DNA of 64,000 nucleotides from Plutella xylostella (GCF_932276165.1 NC_063984.1:9183501-9247500), one strand, 5' to 3'. Positions 49,237-62,920 are shown, counted from the stretch's first letter. Translations and numbers: made by a program. The notes: generated by a model from the letters alone, not told the origin.

Positions 49237-49271
49237 AACAATTTTAAAGCTGAATTAGCTTTAAAATTGTT
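49237..49271. repeat. Perfect 15-bp-stem hairpin
   Basis: AACAATTTTAAAGCT, loop GAATT, AGCTTTAAAATTGTT. Perfect pairing. Not followed by a T-run in a way that suggests a known signal. Confidence 0.9.
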
Positions 49272-52200
49272 ACACGACACGGTATTAAATATCTCTGCCC
49301 TTAATACTTGCCTAGTAACTACGTTCATTTGAAATTATTAGATATCTAAATTATTATATCTCAAAATCTAATAACAGCTGATCACGGACTAGATACGTGT
49401 AAAATAAATGGCAATATGGCTGTCAAAGGGTTAAAAGATAACGTTTTTAGGACACGCTTAACTAAAGCACTGCTTATTCACAATTTTAAAATAAAAGCCA
49501 GAATATGATAAAATTAAATTAGGTTTCCAACATTTTGGCTAGCAACAACATTTTACACCAGAAACATAACGCGACGAACATCGTCACAGCCCGCGGCTTT
49601 CACGTTATAACCTGTAAAAAAACTCTGAAAACACGTGTATAAAATATTTCGAGGCAGCTTGCGTAACATCTAAAATCTCGTCTTGGAAAAACATGTCAAG
49701 GAAAACAGCGGGGCCATGGCGCGGTGTAAGCTATGCACACACGTAGGTAGGTGAGCGCAAACATATTTTCGCTTAGACTGGAACGGTATGCAAACAGGGC
49801 AACATGAGCTAAGGTCTGGTGTTTGCTCGGCGCGTCGCCTGCCCTCATATATTAAACATGGCCAGTCCGCCTTGAGCTCGACAAGCTACCAACAAGCGTG
49901 CCGGATCTATTTTGGTGAGGAAATTGTTTTTGGTAGGCTCGGGTTATGGCTTATGGCAGTTTCACGGAAAGTCGCTGTAATTTGGAATGGCTTGCTGCGC
50001 TGCGGATATTTTTTGCTATTATTATTTTTTGCGTAGATATTATACATTACTATACATACTTATATTTAGGTATATAGTTGACACAGGAATTCTTATTACC
50101 TATCTATTATATCGCCCCTAACGAAGCTGCAAATTTGAGAGCCTTACCGCTTAATTGAACATTTATCTTACTAAAACGAACACTCGGTGTAAAGTTTTCC
50201 TGTAATCAGCGTGATGAGTCTGCTATGGACAATTTTACGCCAGCATTAAAAATAAGGTCGCGGCTGTAAACAGCGTTTATCAGGCGCTCATTACAGCGAG
50301 GGCGATCTTGCTTCAAAGTCGTTAAGCGCGCAATAGTTCGCGAGATCCTCATAAAAAATATCTCCAACCGACTTTACGAGGTCTCTTTGTGGACGCATCA
50401 TTAAATTTCCATCTAAAATTTAAATAACGAACGCTACGACGCTCTCTCACGTGTTTCTGTTTTCCTGGTCGCTGGAAATGTTATAATTGCAGCACAGAGG
50501 GCGCAGACGAGTCGAGAATTGAAAAAAGATGACGTCAGTCGGAATTATCTTCAGCGCAGCGCAATTGAAACGGCTTTGCACCAGAGCTTAGTGAAAAAGT
50601 TGGCGTTCGTTTTAATAATTCCGAGCTCCGGCGCCTCGTCAGAATGCCGTTGTCACTTCGTGGATTAAGCCCCGACACGGTTGAGTTGGGATTCCACAGT
50701 TATTTTAATTTGGATCTCCGACGTAAGGCTGGCGCAGATGTGTAACGTAAATCGGTTATTCGCTTCCTCTTCCTCGGCTCCGCCATTCAATAAAGAAGCT
50801 GAAAGGTAAGGGGTCTTGTTACTCGACTACGTGACACGTGAACAATTTTATGATTGTGGAATGGTCTTCGTGAAGGGGATCGGGTTGTTTGTATGCGACG
50901 ACGGACTTCCCCGGGAAAGGCATAAACTCAGCAGGTGAGTGAGGTATCTCGCGGTCACACTATTTAGATAAGGGCATCCGCGCCCGCCCCCTCCCGCGCC
51001 GCCGCCGCCACGATAAGGCCCTTAAGTGCTCTACAATATACGACTACAAGTTTCGCAGGCACGTCGTAACTCATTCCACTTTCCTCGTTTTAAAACTTTG
51101 CTATAAGAAGGTGAAAATGAAATTCCAAAGTTATGAAATATGAAGGTTCCTGAAAAAATAGGGGTAAGCGAGTACGGAAATCAAACAAATGAGTGTCGTT
51201 TATACGGAATTATTTGCGAATCACCTCAGTCAAAATGGTACCTTTTATCACTTCCTCCCTCTTCACAAAAATATATTATTCATTTGGTTGGATAAAGCGA
51301 CTTTATACATCATAATAATTATTAGTATGTTATCCATTTTTGTTTGTAATTTTGTCCTCGAACCTTACCCCGATACCATTAACTATTATTATTTCTTATC
51401 CATGCATAAAATGTTTACAAGTAAATTACTTTATTTGACACTGGCACCCTCATTACTCCTTACCCTATTATAGGTACCTAAAATATAACTATAAAACCCA
51501 ATTTGTAAACATTCGAACTTTCGTAGAGACTGCCTTTATTGTCTTCACCACAAACTAACTATAACTACAGAATTCACCAATCACAAGCAACTGTTTACAC
51601 TTATCTCAAGTACCTGCCTCCTACTCAACATACCTCTCTTGTTTTCCCGCGCAATCGAAACTTTTCAAAATGGCGACTACATCCGGGTACGTTTGCCCTA
51701 CTCTATGGTTTATTTGCGAACAGAACTAGAGGTAAATGCCTCTAGAGGAAACATTATTTATAGAACGAGGGGCCACAGTTATTAAATTTTAATCTGCCAT
51801 TTTTGATGCATGATTTAATTTTGAATGTTTACATGCCTTGATTTGTTTCCTTAGGGACATTATTTATATTTCTTATTATAAAACATACTTGCATGTATGC
51901 AGTGATACATGTAAGCTATAAGTACACTAAAAATGTCTTGCTAAATTAATACATTTATTTAAATAGACGACCATGATCGCATTCTTGCACGCCATTCCGC
52001 CTGTAACTGCTCTAATTTGACCATAAACTGCGCTTTTAATGTTCGAATGAAACGTCACCGGCCAGCAAATAGTTTAAGGTTACATAAATAATTTCCTCGC
52101 GACCAGCCAGTCACTTCGATATGTTTACGAGGGTGTAAAGATGTCGCCGCTACTGCGTAGCTTTGCACGCTCGTTGAGTTTTTTTAACTTTATCAGTAAT

Positions 52201-52853
52201 GTTTTTTTTTATATATGACATTAAACGCATTAAAGTATAGGTTCCGTTATGCCTAATTTCTCATATTAATAAATAAGAAAAAGGGTTGGGGGTTAATAAA
52301 CAAAGAGGAAGCTATGAAAACCAAAGACCATCATCAGAATATTCATGGTCTACAGACTTGTCAACTACTAGTCTAAGAGATCAACTGACATTATATGGTC
52401 TTGGATCTAGGCAATACTATCTATAATTTAACAACTCTACAGATGCAATCAATGAGCCGTTTTCCTTGACAGCTGTCAGTTGAGCTTTTGGGTAAGCCGA
52501 TAGATGGCGTGAAAACGCAGTGTACCAACTGTCAAAAATTACATAGAGAGCAAAGAGTACAAAACTCAGAATAAGAACTCACTAGTTGTGATTAAATGTC
52601 GGGTGGTAGCGCGAGCCATCCTTCCGAGGCTCAGACTGCATGTCGCTTGGGATAGTGCTAAGTATTCTGTGAATAGTTCTACCCGCGCCGTCACGTAGTG
52701 TTCTTTTCTCTATGCGCGCCGTTTGAACGGGTGCTGCGTGCGAGAACTGATTTTCTATTTTTATTTATTGTATGATCCTAAATAAGATCCCAAAGAAATA
52801 CTTACAAGACAAGATGAGAATGTGTGCCGTCGCAACTTGTAAAAATAAAGGTC
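49272..52853. other. Non-coding stretch
   Basis: No gene or transposon recognised. A CpG-rich patch with GCCGCCGCC is at 50975-51015. The 94-residue hydrophobic frame at 51189 lies in AT-rich DNA and is not credible. A TGIF-like palindrome is at 52467-52478. Confidence 0.5.
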
Positions 52854-52919
52854 AGTCACTATCACAAGAGTCACTATCTCACAAGAGTCACTATCTCAAA
52901 AGAGTCACTATCTCAAGTG
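52854..52919 (+). repeat. 17-bp tandem repeat, about four copies
   Basis: Unit AGTCACTATCTCACAAG. The copies at 52854 (15 bp), 52869, 52886 and 52903 differ by one or two bases. Minisatellite. Confidence 0.9.
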
Positions 52920-53938
52920 CACTAACTCTACAGTATCAAGGGAGGAGGAGCAGATAGCTCAACTACAACTCAATTAATACAGGAGAAACACAAGGAAACT
53001 GAGAAAACTTGAAAAGAACGGCTGTACGCACAATCGCACTGAACGCTGAAGCAACAGTGACATCGACATCATAGAGAAAATAATAGTACAATTCTACCTA
53101 CCTACGTCACTTTCACATTTCGTTAGCCTCACAGAATAACATATTGTGATCTGATCTGAGTGTGTTCTGAGGGTTTGAAAGTTGGTACGACCCCAGACAA
53201 CGCCATCTATTTCTCCAAAAAGGAACTTTTTTTTTTTTAACAAACGCCTCATTTAAAAAAGCCTATGGCGCAAAATCCGAACAAGTATAACATGACATTA
53301 TTTTTTAATCCATATGCTCCCGATACACTTGATGTAGCTATAGCAACAGGTACGCACTCAGTTGATCAGCGCGAATGTGTCTCGCGTGGGCGCGCCATAA
53401 CTCGCAAGCAACGAGGCGCACGCGCCGGACTAACTACCGTTCGGTGTATACAGGGTGGCTTGTTTTGCGAGAGGCTTTTTTGTTTTTTTTATAAAAAATC
53501 TTATGTTTATGATTTTTGTTAATTACGTAGACCTGTGTTATGATAATCAATACAATGAGAAATCAATAAAAGAATTAAATTATGTTAAGTTTACAGAGTT
53601 ATTAAGAAACCAGTCCAAAGAACTGAACTGCTACGAGCTAAAACTGACTAATGCTACCATACCATTGCTACCATACCGCACATTTGCAATCTACAATCCT
53701 TCGATGATAAGTATACGAACAATACAATCATTTTGAAAACTGACGTAATTTGTATTGATCTGACTAGTGTTTGACAGACAAGCGATGCTGCTGCTTAAGT
53801 GTCGTCGATTGCTAATGTATCGGTGGTAAAGCAGCTCATATTTAGACATCACCAAAAAGGCAAACAAACTAGCTGGACAGTAAATATCGCGTCCATTTGC
53901 GTCCCGCCCGCACACCGGCTCAATGCAAATCCTGCCAG

Positions 53939-54074
53939 GAGGGTCACTCTATTCTGACGAAAAACGAAAGAACGAGAGCTGTCGTAAAATCTGCACGTTT
54001 AATACAATGATATAGTCATACGGCTCGCAAAGCACCGCTCCGAAACTTAATTTTTCGTCATATAGAGTGACCCC
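53939..54074. mobile_element. 136-bp TIR MITE
   Basis: Terminal repeats: left GGGTCACTCTATTCTGACGA, right in reverse complement GGGTCACTCTATATGACGAA, both running into AAAAA. CCAG lies on both flanks (53935-53938 and 54075-54078) and may be a 4-bp duplication. No ORF. Superfamily not assigned. Confidence 0.72.
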
Positions 54075-54078
54075 CCAG

Positions 54079-56369
54079 CTCTGGCCCGTCGCCGCGGAGT
54101 CGCAGACCTGCACGCCACCGGATCACTCTTTATGGGCTATAAATGTGTAATTCACGCCACCTTAATCCGGCCCTGCGCTCGAATAAATCTGGATTAGCCG
54201 TGCCCACTGCGATTGTGCGCCAACCCGTGATTATGCCGTTAACAATGGTAATTGAAAAATAAAACAACTTGCAAGGAAGTTACGTGTCTGCATGCAGCGC
54301 GTATGCGTCCGAAGCTTCGTTTGTCCACCTAAATTTTAACATTTTATTCGCCATCCAGACATTAACGGGCTTAAATAAAATTGTCTACATGTCTTTTTAG
54401 TTCAGAGGAAACTAGAGAAACATGAGCTTTATTCACGTCTTCCGTGTACCCCGAAGGAGCAACACTACAAAACAATGGCCGCGTTAAATCACTTAGCAAT
54501 ATCTCACGTCGATCGCATTCACCTCTACGGCGGCGTAGGTGTTGCGTATTTATCAAACACACGACAGGCGTAATGCGGCGCCGCTGCCTCCGCCCATATT
54601 TCACTCGGGAGCACGCAACGCAATTTTCGGGAAGTGTGAATCACGCACGAATCAGGTGGATCTTGCCCCCGGCAAGCCATAAATTTCCTAAAACAAGCTG
54701 CAGATGTCGCGGGGGTGAGTCGGGAGCGGGGGGGGAGTAATACGAGCATTAGCAGCACTAATGGTACCGGACTTTGACGTCTGAACATAAATTCTCGTCA
54801 AATTTAGAACGTGATGTGTTGTCTTGTGTGTTTAGTTTACTCGAGCTTCGGTTAACCGTCTAGGGTTGATTTAATGTAATAATAATAAAACAACACAATA
54901 ATCTCACGCATTCGAAATTACTTAACCATAGAAAAATAGAAACGTATGTTTACTTTCCAAAAAAGCACTATTCATATAAATCAATATGAAAACGGAATCA
55001 GTGGGAACGCATCCCCCGGCGGCCACCCTCTCTATAAAACAAAGTTATCCCCGCTCGACGGGGCACTAAAAATTCCTCATAATTGAATGAATCTATTCTA
55101 TCGCCATTAAATCGAGTTACCGAGCATATTGGGTGCACAAATTTATTTAGCTAATAAGAGGCCGGGTTGCTCGGGAGTGCTTCGAATATTGATGATATCT
55201 GTTACTGGCCGAGTGTGCTGTGCACTTCCACTGTGATTTATAGTTCTGATTGTGCTTGATTTAAGGTGTAACTATTTAGGAGGTATAGTAGGTGAGTTTA
55301 GTGCTTATTTATGAGAGCTAAGATTAAGGCTAGTGTTTGCGTAGGCAGGCCGGAGTAGCCACTTTTTTTACTCGATGAGATAGTAATGAGGGTCTCGCTC
55401 GGCATGGATACTTACAGTAAATTTGTAAAAGTCAGCTGCTTCAATAAAATTTCAACAATCATCGTATTTATCAGCCATCTAACATTATTGGTCACCAAAA
55501 AAAAACATTGAATCAAAATGAAGATGAAAACCTTCAAACAAACAAAAACCTAAAGGTAATAAGTACTTGTAAACATGTGGGTACCTACAATCTCAATTCA
55601 TCTGATTGACTTCAATGAAATGCCGATCGCGCATTTCCACTTCCGCTCAAAAACGACGCGACGAACAGAACTTGTCGACTTCAAACAGACATCCGATTCG
55701 CAAGACAAAGGCTGAGGTAAGCAAGCCGAGGGAAATACACCTATAAAACTTATCATGCTCTTGTTAGCTAAACTAGGTATGTTTGTTTGTTTGAATGATC
55801 GCACAGCTACCTAAAAGGTGAATTAAATTCGGTACACAGATAATGTTTAACCGCAGCATCCGCATTTTTACTTCCCGTTATTTTTACACTATATTTTGTC
55901 GGGGTGACTTCATATGAAAATCTATTCGAAGTGACACAAGGCTCGCGGGCAACAGCTAGTTTACCTATAAAAGTTACACCCGCTTGCGTAAATATTAAAT
56001 CCGACCGTAGAAGTTGCCGTCACTGGCACGTCTCAACTCGAACAAGACTCGCGAAGTTGGGTAACACTCGGATAAAAGAATACAAGAGAAGTGAAACGAA
56101 CAATATTTAATACACGCCAGCAACCGTAGATGATATTTTGTCGCGCAATAGTTTGTTTTAGCGACGAACAATTCGCAGGTGTTGAATAACAGGTGCTAAA
56201 ATGTATAATTGTAATAATAAATCACACACAAAATACAAGTCATCGCAAGAGACCGAAAGGGTGTGCAGGAAAGGAGCTTCCTTGGGTGACTTATTATCAC
56301 CTGTTCCTTATATAGGTACGTTCAGCGCACCCTGGGCCGTTAGCAACTGATGCTACCTTATTTGAGCTC
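54079..56369. other. Non-coding stretch with an enhancer-like block
   Basis: No gene. The block at 54120-54260 has TTAATCC and GGATTAG, K50-homeodomain (Otd/Bicoid-type) words in inverse orientation, together with ordered-looking GC/AT texture. Confidence 0.4.
55895..55970. repeat. Dispersed repeat end fragment
   Basis: GCTCGCGGGCAACAGCTAGT is a word I associate with the end of a high-copy lepidopteran element. Only this end is recognisable. Confidence 0.3.
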
Positions 56370-56700
56370 TTAATTTTGGGAACACCCAAATATTCCGAAA
56401 AACTTTTTTCCGAATTTGATAACCCCGAATATGTAATTTACGAAATATTGCAATACCGATTTTTTTAAATACCGAATTATAATATTCACGAAAATTATAA
56501 TTTCGAATATTATAATCACGAATATTGTTATTACGATTGTTAAATATACGAATGTTAAAAAATACGATTACTTAAATATACGAAAAATAAAATACCGATT
56601 TATTATAATCACGAAAAAGTCAAATCCCGATCGGAAATATGATAATTCGTAATTTTGACAAAAAAACATAAACGTCTTTAAAACTTTAGAACCAAAACCA

Positions 56701-56802
56701 AAAGATAGGTGCGACGACGAGCAAAGCGAGGAGGAGCGTGTTAGGTGCACATAGATATCGAAAATCAAAGCGGAGCGCAGCGAAGCGGAGCGGAGCGTTT
56801 CA
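56701..56802 (+). repeat. GC-rich direct repeat, copy 1, in foldback-like element
   Basis: 102 bp with one mismatch to 56871-56972 at an offset of 170 bp. It is AGCG/GAGCG-rich (GCGACGACGAGCAAAGCGAG, GCGGAGCGCAGCGAAGCGGA), strongly purine- and G-skewed on the plus strand, and contrasts with the AT-rich arms. Weaker similarity extends about 35 bp upstream. Confidence 0.93.
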
Positions 56803-56870
56803 AATATAGAGCAAAACAATTGCTAGGATTTTTATGGTGTTTAAACTTAAAAACCTTAGGACCTAAACCT

Positions 56871-56972
56871 AAAGATAGGTGCGACGACGAGCAAAGCGAG
56901 GAGGAGCGTGTTAGGTGCACATAGATATCGAAAAACAAAGCGGAGCGCAGCGAAGCGGAGCGGAGCGTTTCA
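56871..56972 (+). repeat. GC-rich direct repeat, copy 2, in foldback-like element
   Basis: Second copy of 56701-56802, differing at one position (AAAAACAAAG versus AAAATCAAAG). Such identity between copies, next to degenerate arms, suggests a recent duplication or conversion. Confidence 0.93.
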
Positions 56973-57357
56973 CATAGCATAGCTTAAAAAATATTGTTTT
57001 TATACGCATGATGCTGCATTATTCATATAAACATTTCTTGTTAACTAAGAAACATTCGGGAATTTGTATTTTCGGAATATTAAAATTTCGGGATTCGTAA
57101 TTTTAACAATTCGATACAATAAAAAATCGTACTTTTGAAACATCGAAATAATAATATTCGGAAAATTGACTTTCGTCATTTTAATAAATGTGTTGTTTGA
57201 AATTTCGTTCATAAACTATTCGTGATTTTCGTTATTCGGAAACTTAAAATTCGGGATTGTGAATTATTCGGAACTATGAAATTCGAAATTTTAAAAATCG
57301 TTATTTTCATATTCGTAAAAAAGTAATTCGGAATTATGTAGTGTACCCCTTAATTTT

Positions 57358-60300
57358 ACTTGTGACAGACAGGATAAGAAAAAGATCGCAATAGACGAAA
57401 AATAACATCAGTTATCTATTATCTATTAAGTATGAGTGCAACCGTGGATTTTGAATACAACTACTATAGAATCAGGCACTTTTTCAATAGTATAGACACA
57501 GTGCAGACACAATTATAAATATATAATTTATCGATATTTCTTACGAAGCGACATGATTGTATAGATTTTCACACTACGATACGTAAATATTGATCTCTTC
57601 TCACGTAGCTCTATGTTCTGAGGGGCGCGACTACTAACTTAATACTTGACATAAATTTGCCATAACGCCGCGAACTTGGCGGCACGGTAGGCCGGCTTAA
57701 GACAGAGCAAATGGCCTACAAATTGTAGAAGCCGGATGCAAAGTCTATAATGGTCTGTGAGCCTTTCCGGAGGGTAGAGTAGGTCCTAGCGTATTCTCAG
57801 TTCCAAACACTTTCACTATACAAATTTAAGGTTCGATTCGAACAAAGTAGTTCAGGAAAATCATCGTATATGTGAGCATGTTTGTTTATAGTGATTAAAA
57901 ACATTACGTGAAACTAAATTATGCATAGTATATTATATCTTGCTCTGTAAGAGTTATGTTTACTAGTTACTACTGCCTCCGTATTTTACATAACATTTCT
58001 ACAGAGTACACCGTGAACGCTGACGTTACAATAAATCACCTACTCGCCCATAAACCCTAAACCAAGCAATTCATTTTCGGATAATTGCAACAGATACAAC
58101 ACGCAGGGTCAAGCCGGCCGTAAAGGTCCCCCAGAGGGGTCAATCCGGAAATGATGGCCATAATAGTACAGCTAAGGGATATGTCTCCAGGGAACGGATG
58201 CTTTAGATCGTATCCACGGCTTGTACGACAACAACTGTCCAAATATCACTTGACCGCTTTGAATTTTTGTTATTTATTTTATTTGGACCTTTAAATGGTG
58301 AGCATATTAATTTTCTATACTTCTATCTAGCCTTTATGTTAGAACCTGTTTTAAAACTGTAGCCAAAACCTATTAATAATACCTGATCGTCCTGAAATAG
58401 TATTTTTTCTTTCAGTTACAGATTGTTGTTAACTATCTATATTTACTTACACGTAAAGTAGCTAAAAGGTGTGTGCAGTGTGCACCGAGCTAAAACATTT
58501 GTCTACCTTCAACTTTAAAATCTTACCGCACATCCCTGACAAATCTAGTTACGTGCACTCCGCTCCAGCACTTGTAACAAATCAATCAAGCCAATTCAAG
58601 GAGGATGTGGCATTAGCAAGTAGTTCGAGCCTCTCTCTATGGAGGTCACGTCCGCCGGAGTGCGGAACCTCCTTGGACCAATCACCCCGCCCCCGCGCCC
58701 CGTACTTCCCCACCGCAACTAACAAAGCGGAAGGAAGCGCCCGCGCATACCGCCCGTAGGTGCCGCGAGCGAGCTGCATCACAATGTAATTGAGGGAGAG
58801 TGCAATGCGTTCTTTTTTCAAAATATTTGAATTTCAATGTTTTTTCTGTTAACCTGTAACTAGCACGTAGATTCTGTCCATAAATAAGTCTCACTTTATC
58901 TTACACTCCGCCCCTCTGTCCTCACCATTCATATAAAAAGTTTCAGCATAAAAATTCACCACCAAAAGTTATAGATATCTACCGAGCTGTAAAACACTGA
59001 AAGAAAAACATAAAACAACACTTAACCCCATCGCGTGTGCAATCAAAAAGACGACCATCCATCGCAAAGGTGGAGTCAATTTATCACCGGAGAAAAATGA
59101 GAACTTTGCTTTTGACCATTAAAAATAGTCGCGCATAGTAGCATGACCCATAAAACGAGAGAGCCACGTGAAAGGAAATATAACTGGAAAAAAGTACACG
59201 CCACCTCGTCAGACTGTAGCACCGGGGGCCAAAAAAAAGAAAAACCAATTTGCCCGCATGAAAAGGTTCGATCGAGTTCGCCGCCGCGCCAGCTCCACTC
59301 ATTTGATATTTTCACTCTACGAAGGAACAAATTACAAACTGTCGATTGCCTCTCGGAATTATTACCCATTTATTTCCCTGTCACCTGTCGATCCTCGCTA
59401 AGTGGTCTTATGGAAATCGCTCAATGCTCATGACACTTGTATTTTGCATTCAAACTTTTTCAACTCTATTCACGACGGCATCAAACCAGAAGATTTGCTT
59501 TCATATTCAGACTTAATCGTACCAATATTTAATCGGCTTTTCATGAAAATTAAACGTCATATTTTGATCGCTATCGAAAATAGAAATCATTTTCATAAGA
59601 AACCAATTAATAATAAGATTTCCGAAGGGAACTTAATACCTGAGTACAATTATTATGTAAACGTTGTATATTATTCTTGCTTCAGTATAGTCACTTGGTA
59701 CATAAGCTTTGTAGCAAAACAACTACATAACACGGAGAGCAGTCACCCTCCGTCACCGGGGCGACGGCCAGCCTCGCTCTCGATATTAAATAAAACATCG
59801 CAACTTCACATATTAAGCACGATATCACTCGTTTCCAACCGGGAATTAATTAAAAGTTGAACATTTTACACAGCGTCAAAAGCATAATAAAATCGGTGGA
59901 GATTTATACAAATAATAAATTATTGAGGTGACATTTTACCTGAGGGTCGGCGGGTGAAGTTAATGAGTGCCGGGTGGTATTTTACGGGCCGGTCGATAAA
60001 TCATATCGGCAAGATTGATGCGTTGGTGCGTGAAAGCGAAATGATTTGTGTGCAGGACGACAATGTTGTGACGTCACAATGGCCGCTGGGACTACCTCGC
60101 GCTTCTGCCACCCTGGTAGTTGCTGTAACAAGTGGCTCTAACAATATTCACTCTTCTTTTATAATCAACATAAAATAATAAAATTAATTAATTTTCGTAG
60201 TCGTTAGTAATCTGGGTAAATTGGTCAGAAATATTTAAACAGCATTTACGTATATTTTAATTGTTCTCTTGAAAATATATTAAATCAGTAAGTAGGCAAC

Positions 60301-62423
60301 TATGTTAGAAAACAGAATTCTTCCTTTAAAACTCTTAGCCAGTAAAGCTACCAGGGTCGCAGCCCTATTCAGGAGGTCGGGGCGGATTTGTCGCGAGCCG
60401 GATGCGACGGGAATTCATTTGGGGGTAATAGGCTTCCTGCCCGAGCGGCGCAGGAAGCGCGTGCGAGGTGCCTGCACGCTCCAACAGAAACCGAGAAAAA
60501 TCCACAATCCCCACTCTATTTTGCGATGATTTTTAAGACGAAAAGGTATTTTAGAACTGTAACCGCCGGTTTTCCCAAGCCAAGGTACAAGGTAAGGGTG
60601 TAAGTGGTACAAGGTAATTTTTGGCATTATTGATAGAGTAAGAGTACTCAATACTCATCGTTTAAAAAAGTATCTTCATTTGTAACGTTGTTAAATTGAA
60701 ATGCTCTAGTTTTAAATCTACTTTAAATTAATGAAAAGTAATGCAGATAGGGCAGCCGCAAGCCAGTAAAGTCTAACTTTTATATTTATGCCCACAAGAC
60801 ATTCCGAAACTTCCGTACAACGCTGATTATTTACCCGAACAAGTGCAAAGTAAAACAGTTTCCAAGTTTTCAACCCTAAAATTCTGTGTTGTTTGACAGA
60901 AAATCCATTCTTCAAAATGCGTCTTAATTTCCTACTGACGAATAACTTCGCAGACGCGAGCCTTATTCATTAAAACTTGTGTGTATCATTAAGTCTTTCA
61001 TTTATTCATTATGTTGTATGAATATTAACATTGAAATGCATAATTTGGTAGGGTAACGACGGTAATATTAAAATTGTACATTTTTTAAAATTATTGGATA
61101 AAAAAAAACACGGCTGGCGGTTTAGTGGGTTCGAACGTTCGAAGCTGACACTACAGGTCAAATTTATCACACCTTTTTTCAATAAGGGGGTTAATTAAAG
61201 GTATATGCAATCATAAATAAATATATGCTCATTATTACAGTCTCAAGAAGTGAACAGCTTGACAAACATTCCCAATTAAGGCAACTCTGTGGACTTAGAA
61301 GTGTGTCGAGAGAACCAACATACTCGTACGTACGCAAAACATTTAAACTGTATGAGGGTGCTCCAAATTAAAAAAGTAATGTTGTTTTCCTGTTCTTATT
61401 AAGTACTTGGAAGTATTTCCGTCTTGAAGGACATTTTTACGCAGCGAAATTGTGTTTTCATTCGTTCCGTTAGGGATCCGTAATAATTATTGAAAAATTA
61501 ATATATTAAGCATTCATTTAGTAATAGTATGTATTAAAGTTAACAGTAGGTTATTCATTCAATCATTATATCATTTTATAGAGAACCAACAGTACTAATA
61601 TGTGTTTGTGGATGATGAACCAGCTACCCCCATAACTATTATATGTAATTATATAATAAATAGGTACTAACAATAGTTGTCTGCAAACAGTAAACAAAAC
61701 TTCATGAAATATACGTGTATGATATATTTTTTCGTGCACGAAATTGATTGATTTTGATTTTTTTTTTTTGATTTTCAAAATTCTTTATTATCAATAAGTA
61801 TATATTATATATAAGTAACAAAACAGTACAACTAAAATATTATACTATTTTATGACATTGTGGTTTACACACTTAATTAGGCTGCAGACACCTTTGAAAG
61901 TTTACAAATTATTTGACTTAATGCTATTTACATCGATAAGTATTTTAGTAACAGAGTAGGAATGTACTAACTCGACAACAGTATTTTAAATGCGTACGAT
62001 CTCATTAGTGTTGATGACCAACAAAATGCATAATAGAGATAGAGAATATTACGAGAGTTGCGCGCGACATCACCAACATTAATGAAATGCTGTGGACGCA
62101 CTTGCTACACTGGTATATAAAGCAAGGAACATAATACTTCGAGCATACATTCTTCAATTTTATGTATAGATGAGTGATAAATTGTTACATGAAAGCATTT
62201 TTTTGAACCGATTGATTGAATCAAGTATTAACTGCAATCGATCGTCAAGATGTAGGAAAGTATGGCAACCTGCAGGAAATATACAGCCAGTTTCAATACA
62301 TTAATCTGTAGTTATTACATAAGTAGGTTCCTAAAACAACCAAACCACGCAAAAATTAATGAACAAACACAATTTTATACTCAGAATATTGCAATGAAAT
62401 ATGAAAACCCGGGCGTTGGCATC
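57358..62423. other. Non-coding stretch
   Basis: No gene supported. The longest non-transposon frame of the window (59402-59860, 152 codons) is here; it has no recognised domain, signal or neighbouring exon. A strong acceptor-like ATTTTTTCTTTCAG (58403-58414) stands without a coding exon. TTCGAACGTTCGAA at 61130-61143 is a perfect palindrome. Confidence 0.45.
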
Positions 62424-62492
62424 GCGTAGCCCGCGGCCGCTGCTATGCCGTAGCCCGTAGCCCGTAGCGCGTAGCACGTAGCAAGCGCTACG
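62424..62492 (+). repeat. Degenerate 7-bp CGTAGCN tandem repeat
   Basis: CGTAGC recurs at 62424, 62449, 62456, 62463, 62470 and 62477 (CGTAGCCCGTAGCCCGTAGC), a GC-rich island in AT-rich DNA. It ends in GCGCTACG, the inverse of the unit. Confidence 0.85.
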
Positions 62493-62920
62493 ACCGAGCG
62501 AAAATAGGTCGCAGATAGTTTATAAATGCTGTCTTAGTACTTTTGGTGTATTGTTTTAATTTATTAACTACCTATTTGTTTTATTATGTGTAGATAAATG
62601 TTGTAAAGGTGTGATAAAAAGCATGATGTCACTGTTTTAAAGATAATTTCACATAACATTTAATTTAATTAGGAAACAAAATTTAACTTTAACTAATTTT
62701 TTTAGTTTCCTTGAATTTTGATGTTATCGCTGTTTAATTAATTAAGTACGAATGAATTGCAATTCAAGTGTTATCTGATAGGCAGACTTTGTTAAACAGG
62801 TCCTATAGAACAATGTTTTACAAATAAAAATGTGCATTTCTGTAGAAAACAAGCGTAATTATAAAACAAGAGTCTCTTTCCCCATCTCGTCGGTTCTCGG
62901 GGGAGTATCTCAAGGCGACA

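Larger units (their letters stand above)
56378..57349. mobile_element. Foldback-like element, 972 bp, long CGAA-studded arms
   Basis: The outer 42 bp form terminal inverted repeats at about 74% identity (left GGGAACACCC..ATTCCG, right in reverse complement GGGGTACACT..ATTCCG, both with ACTTTTTT). An 8-bp direct repeat, TTAATTTT, abuts both ends exactly (56370-56377 and 57350-57357). Inside, about 280 bp on the left is a chain of [A/C]CGAA/ACGAT words every 12-18 bp. About 300 bp on the right is the same chain in inverse orientation (TTCGG/TTCGT). The centre holds two GC-rich direct repeats. There is no transposase. Long, internally repetitive arms with a 7-9 bp duplication recall Foldback/Galileo-type P-superfamily elements, but an 8-bp duplication also fits hAT; assignment is open. 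Confidence 0.8.

Noticed and set aside
51189..51473. 94-codon frame with hydrophobic stretches
   Set aside because: Hydrophobic residues follow from T-rich DNA. No start context, family or neighbour supports a membrane protein.
59402..59860. 152-codon open frame, longest outside transposons
   Set aside because: No recognisable domain, no convincing splice or promoter context, and AT-rich composition; consistent with chance in a conserved-looking non-coding block.
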